Below are positions 59,297 to 64,000 of a stretch of DNA of 64,000 bases, piece after piece. The position numbers were made by a program, and so were the translations under genes. The notes under the pieces were generated by a model. It was given only the letters and a program-made list of their open reading frames with translations. It was not told the origin of the DNA and made no database searches. Numbering within the stretch: the first letter of the stretch is position 1; each line of letters opens with the position of its first letter. This stretch comes from Diplocarpon mali (lineage: Eukaryota > Ascomycota > Leotiomycetes > Helotiales > Drepanopezizaceae): positions 1-64,000 of the forward strand of contig JAENRP010000224.1 of the NCBI GenBank assembly GCA_024741835.1, in the 5' to 3' direction.

Positions 59297-59480
59297 TGTT
59301 GGTACGCAGATTCCTGTGCAAGAGGCAAGCTGCCCTCGTTCCTGGGGTCATCCCACACAGCTGTACCATATGCGATATGAGGGGTTTCGTATATATTTCG
59401 GACGGCTGTTCAGCCGGAGGACTTCGGAAGGATATCCATATGCGGCTAGGAGGGACTACAGGAGGGAGGACATTTATAGG
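59297..59480 (+). repeat. LTR-like repeat copy A
   Basis: Begins TGTTGGTACGCAGATT, identical over 16 bases with a second copy at 60602. Weaker matches follow in the same order (CCTCGT.CCT, ATCCCAC, CATATG/ACATGG, GGAAGGATA). A TGTTGG start is common in copia LTRs. The right end is not defined. Confidence 0.4.
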
Positions 59481-60029
59481 TATAAAGGTACTATCTCGGT
59501 CATGTAAAGATAGACAGACATTATAATAGATTCTTTTTGACAACAAGTACTCAACTATATTCACGTGAATATCGATTACCGGTATAGAACCTACACTAAT
59601 GATTTTTGATATCAATGATGACAGGCTTCTTCAGGAAAAGCTAGACCAGCTATATGACCACACAGGCCATTTGGCTTGCTATAATGAATCAGATCAGTCC
59701 TTTGCTAATTAACTTCAAAGAAAGAAAGGCGACTATGATAGCGAGAATTAATATGAAAGAAAAAGCTCATTGCCTTAAACTAAATATAGCAGGAATATTG
59801 ATTGAAAATGTAAGAGAACAAGCTGTTAAAGAAATGAACACTAACTAATTCAAATAACTGGAATCCAGGACCTGCAGGTTGTATTCGCGGCTTAATGTGT
59901 AAGCAAGAAGCCATACGATTTCTGTGATCAAATTTAGAGTTTCGACAAGAGTAATACCTATTGTGCCGACTAACCGAACTACCTGACGTTCGTTTAAGCT
60001 AACATACAACGGAACCACGTTTGCTCTAA

Positions 60030-60302
60030 CTAATCAATAAAGTCGTGGTAGATCAGCGCCTTATCAATAAAAGAGCGTTCCAAACAAACATCATTATGTC
60101 GTAATATCAAAGGTAATTTAATTTGCGTTTGCGGAGTTGAATAAACTCTCATGAGGTATCTGTCTGACTTGCGTCTGAGTAAATGTTGTTCAAAATGACG
60201 TATTAAGGCTTTTACCCTGGTTTTACGAATATTTCGCTGATACTGTGTGGGTAGGTAAATGGAGGCTGTGTTGCGCAGTGACTTGGCCAAAACACTGTTC
60301 AA
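60030..60302 (-). CDS. small ORF of unknown origin (90 codons)
   Basis: An open minus-strand frame beginning with ATG-compatible context; the translation is basic (KSLRNTASIYLPTQYQRN, KTRVKALIRHFEQHLLRRKS) and unlike the RIP-damaged flanks. It resembles no family I know. It sits between two LTR-like repeats about 1.3 kb apart. It may be a fragment of a transposon protein, a captured foreign sequence, or chance. Confidence 0.25.
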   Translation of the reverse strand: MNSVLAKSLRNTASIYLPTQYQRNIRKTRVKALIRHFEQHLLRRKSDRYLMRVYSTPQTQIKLPLILRHNDVCLERSFIDKALIYHDFID

Positions 60303-60601
60303 ATAATGTGTTCGACTGAAACCCGATGAGAAAATAAATTCATGAAATAGATTTAAGATCTTAGAATAAATATTTTAAAGACTGGCCAGTTTATTAAGTT
60401 TTAAGTACTAAGAAGATTTAAATCCCAAGCCATTGCTTATATTTATATGAATTAAACAATGTTTTAACAGTTCCACTTGTTTTAGCCTTTTTGAATTTAA
60501 CTTCTATTCGTCTTACTACGTCAAATTTCATAAACGACTTTTTCAAAAAAAAGGCTTAAAGTCTGATATGAAATGGAGAGGTAAAGTGACTAAAAATGGT
60601 A

Positions 60602-60760
60602 CTGTTGGTACGCAGATTACATCAATGACACCTCGTCCCTCAACCTAAGGATTATCCCACTAACAATTCACATGGAAACCGAATATGACTCAGAGAGACC
60701 TCGAAAGAGGTCCATAGCCAAGGTCACTGGAAGGATACTCTATTCGACGAGTTCTATAGG
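60602..60760 (+). repeat. LTR-like repeat copy B
   Basis: Starts TGTTGGTACGCAGATT like copy A at 59297 and shares later blocks (ATCCCAC, GGAAGGATA). The copies are otherwise well diverged, so this would be an old pair or two unrelated insertions of one family. Confidence 0.4.
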
Positions 60761-61851
60761 CGTATAGTCATAGAGAATGGCATAGAGAATGAGAGGTGAT
60801 TCAGATGCATATAGCAGTAATACCAACCTTCTATAGGAGGGCAGACTTTACAACACAAACCATACTTGACTGTCTCATACACATACTCCATTTCATTATG
60901 AAATATTGATGCTGGTACTGCACCTACAGGTACAGAAGCAAGGCTCTATGATTCGGAATACTTGCTTATTTATTAATTTCTTGAAACAAATTTAATATTC
61001 ACGGGTTCTGGGCACTATGCCTTGTGATAAGTCAGACCAATTTCTAATCATTTTGTTTATAACCTTATAACCATGCGATAGAACTATGCATGGGTAGTAT
61101 CATAGTATAAGGGATACAACTGACCAAATTTTATTCTTTTCCCTTGTAATATACTTGTCAGTACTAAACTAAGTAGTATAGGCGGCAAACGCTATATTCG
61201 GAAGGAGAAAACTAGTATAAAAACTCCTTATAATCGATTATTTAGTCTGTTGTACTTACGGTTCCTAATTCCTTAGTAAGATTCTAAAAGGGACCTTAAC
61301 AAGTAGAGTCGCCTTAGGTTTTTAATTTTAGGATAAGTCCTTAATACTAGTAGCGACTATTTATTTAATTATATTAAGTGTCTTACTAGTTGGTGGCGGC
61401 TCCTATCTATAACCCTTCTTATTAAATTTATATAAAATTATTAAAATACATACACTTACTTCTTCTACTCCTCCTTCTCTTTACATTATAACTTGCCTTT
61501 TTCCCTTTCATATCCTTTATCAGGATTTTAATTTTGTTATAGGTATATTTCCAAAAAATTATAGAGTACGTAAGTAGGGTCGAAAGTAAAGGGTATTTGT
61601 AAACGGTTATCTAGCTAGAATACTAATTATTCTACTCTAGCATATATATTTTTGAAAACAATAGCTCCTTATGAAAAGAACTTATACCTTCAAGATCTGA
61701 TAATAGAATTTGGGTTTTCATAAGTAATAGTCAGATACTTAATAGTATATTAACCCGCTGAAGCGTTTAGATCCAGTAATTCATATTTCGGCCTTGGTGT
61801 TATTTCATTTCTCAATGCTTATGTAAAACAAATACATATTATATTGAAATT
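60761..61851. other. AT-rich region grading into the right-hand RIP-degraded block
   Basis: No coding frame. From about 61140 the sequence becomes strongly AT-rich and CpA-poor, as at the left end of the window. Confidence 0.45.
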
Positions 61852-62255
61852 TTGTTGTGCAGAATGGGCGGAGTCTCCACTTATTCTGGAGACCCTCCAC
61901 ATGACTCTGCTGAGTCATAGACTCTCCCTTTTCTTTCCGAAGTCTCTTTACTATATATACATTAGATAATAATATAATCAATTATCTTTATCTATATTAG
62001 CAAGCCTCTTAAGCGACCTAATGAAGGCCCTCTAGCTGACCGTACTATAGTTATAAGCCTTGTAAGCACTTTAATATGCTTTCTCTTTGCATACAATCGG
62101 CTAGAGGGCCCTTTGAGCTTCTGACCGACTTTTCGAGTATTTATAACAATTTAAAGGACCTTTATTTTTTAATTAATAAATCTTTAATTTCCGATCGAAC
62201 CTTATTTGCAAACTTCATCTATATACCTAACCTTTTTTATTAGACTCTATTCAAT
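61852..62255 (+). other. putative copia 5' LTR/leader with inverted repeat
   Basis: TGTTGTGCAGAATGGGCGGAGTCTCC near 61852 is a plausible LTR start. Between it and the gag ATG, AAGGCCCTCTAGC (62024-62036) and GGCTAGAGGGCCCTT (62099-62113) form an inverted repeat with a loop of about 62 bases. The LTR 3' end and primer-binding site could not be identified. Confidence 0.4.
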
Positions 62256-64000
62256 ATGTCTAACTCTTTAAGCATCTCTAAGCCTCGCCTTAATACCTTT
62301 GCCTCTTAGGTAAAGTAGTTTAGTAAATATATATTCTTTGCTAAGCTTTATAATATCACTATTTTTGCCGATCTAAGACTCTTATTTAAGTCAATTATAG
62401 AGACTAAGCCTTAAGCTTCTTTTATATAGGAGCTTAAGGAATTAGAAACGGCTAACCTTTGCGTAGTATACGCAAGGTTGTATAAAGAGTATACAGCGAC
62501 TTTATCTAAACAGATTTACGCCCGCTTTCCCTTAGGAGATCTATCAAAGGCTCTTCCTCTATAGGCCTCTTATAAAGATATTAAGGATAAATATAAAATC
62601 TTAATAAAGGAGCACTATATGCGTAAGGAAACTTAGAAGACCTAATGCAAATACTACGAACTACTCTTAAAATAGGTCTCTAAGACTATTGATAGAATGC
62701 TTCTAGCTTTTGCAATAGCTTAAGTATAAATCCAAGCTGAGAAGCTCTCTTCCTTAATACCTAATGGAGATACTCTTATAAGTGGAACTACTACTAACGA
62801 CTCGTATACTAATTTAGTAAACTAGCAACTCTTACTCTAAGGCCTAGTATCTATTTTAAAGTATGATATTACGCCTTCTAATAAGGCTATTCAGTCTTAG
62901 ACAAGGCTTTAATACTGCGATATATTACGCTAAGGCAAGACTAGGAGAACTAATACTTAGCAGTAGATCTGGGAGTAGTAGGAGGCGTACCGCCTAGTAG
63001 AATAATATAGTCTTCTTAAGATTAAAGGAAGACTAGGAGTAATTGACTTTTTAGACTTAGTTATAATAAAGATTAATCTAAGTTAGGCGACTTACTTAAA
63101 GGAGGAAATTATCATTAATAAGCAGATAGGAACCTTATATAAGCACGATCTAATATAGCTAAACTGCGCCCTAGCGGGCATTGAATCTAATAGAGCGATC
63201 GATAATAAAGGGCTAGCAGTTTTTGTTATTTAAGAGTCTCTCTTAAATGCCGAAACCCTTTCGCAGGCTCTAGCAAGCAGCTCCCGAAATCGCTCTATAA
63301 GCTTTAGAAGGGAGATTAGGCCTAAGTGCCTTTATAAAGGCTTTAAAAATCACTATTAGAAGCCCTAGGACTATTAGAAACTGTTATATACTATAGATAG
63401 GCGCAAGGAAAATATAAAGGTTCTCCCCTTGCAAGAGGAGGTCCTATAAATACAAAAGGCGTTAAACGCAGGAGACTAGTTCAAGGGTCTTTAAGCATAG
63501 CTTAAGGAGAATGATATTATAATAATAGCAATTGATAAATTTAAGGGAAAGGCTTTAGCCTTTAAAGAGGATGGTTCAGGCAAAAGAGAGAACTTACCAA
63601 TCTTTATAATAATAGATCCCTTTGCCTTTAACGCTTTTGAAGAATCGTTTAACATCTACTACCTCTTTAAGCTAAAACGCTACCCGCTCTCTTTAAGTAT
63701 ACTCCTTAACAATTGCGCGGCTATTCATATTATTAATTCAAAGGATTTACTTATTATAAGCACCTTTAAGCCTTCTGGCGACTTGCAGCAATATATTAAA
63801 GTAAGTACCTTAAGACTCCTAATCATTAAGAGAGGTAATAGATATATAGCAGACTCTCTTCTATAGCGTAACGGCTCTCTTATAAGGATAACGCTTTGCA
63901 ATATTGCTATTATAAAGGAGTTTACTACTAATATTATCTTAAAGAGGCTCCTCGCGGATAAGGGTTTTTAATACTCTAGGGTAGACCTTACTTTGTATAA
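62256..64000 (+). mobile_element. RIP-degraded Ty1/copia gag and protease, cut by the window edge
   Basis: From ATG 62256 one frame with TAA/TAG interruptions reads a gag-like protein (MSNSLSISKPRLNTFAS; KYIFFAKLYNITIFADLR). A decayed zinc knuckle follows (KCLYKGFKNHY.KP.DY, about 63323), then a copia aspartic protease region (LLNNCAAIHIINSKDLLI for LLDNGAAIHI, about 63700; then KVSTLRLLIIKRGNRYI). Protease Asp and Gly have changed (Asp to Asn). Pol proper lies beyond the window. Confidence 0.8.

Overview
The window looks like a piece of a filamentous ascomycete genome. Its genes carry many short introns (about 44-125 bp, mostly GT..AG with a CTGAC/CTAAC-like branch site). The protein families are fungal housekeeping and accessory types. 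Both ends are AT-rich retrotransposon relics in which CAA/CAG/TGG codons have become TAA/TAG, the pattern expected from repeat-induced point mutation (RIP) acting on CpA. I cannot name the species; the gene set would suit a Leotiomycetes/Sordariomycetes-type fungus, but that is only an impression.

Layout. 1-5970: RIP-degraded Ty1/copia and Ty3/gypsy fragments, including an antisense Cys-rich reading frame inside one gypsy element. 6241-16243: Mmtag-domain RS protein, a 1762-aa GHKL-ATPase/DUF3684-like protein ending in an HExxH motif, and an ADGF/CECR1-type adenosine deaminase. 16244-19025: empty. 19026-24520: a GH3 (NagZ-like) hydrolase whose GNAT tail is cut off by a nonsense codon and a frameshift, then a damaged rhodopsin-like membrane protein gene. 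25857-33378: 2OG-Fe(II) oxygenase, PAC3-like proteasome chaperone, DHR1/ECM16 helicase, SDR. 34600-38584: dead cytochrome P450 and an MDR reductase. 39307-51052: a dense housekeeping block (CDC123, CWC21, dead peroxisomal enoyl-CoA isomerase, PET100, TACO1/DPC29, LAA1/HEATR5). 51918-54063: an unknown Ser/Pro-rich protein. 54284-61850: a gene desert with an LTR-like repeat pair around a small odd ORF. 62256-64000: RIP-degraded copia gag-protease.

The housekeeping genes serve ribosome biogenesis (DHR1), splicing (CWC21, possibly Mmtag), proteasome assembly (PAC3), eIF2 assembly (CDC123), mitochondrial translation and COX assembly (TACO1, PET100), and clathrin-adaptor traffic (LAA1). Three head-to-head pairs share short promoters (PAC3/DHR1, CDC123/CWC21, TACO1/LAA1). 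The accessory genes are decaying: four loci carry stops, frameshifts or lost splice sites. I found no CRISPR array, tRNA, rRNA or biosynthetic backbone gene. Splice sites were placed by eye and should be checked with transcripts.
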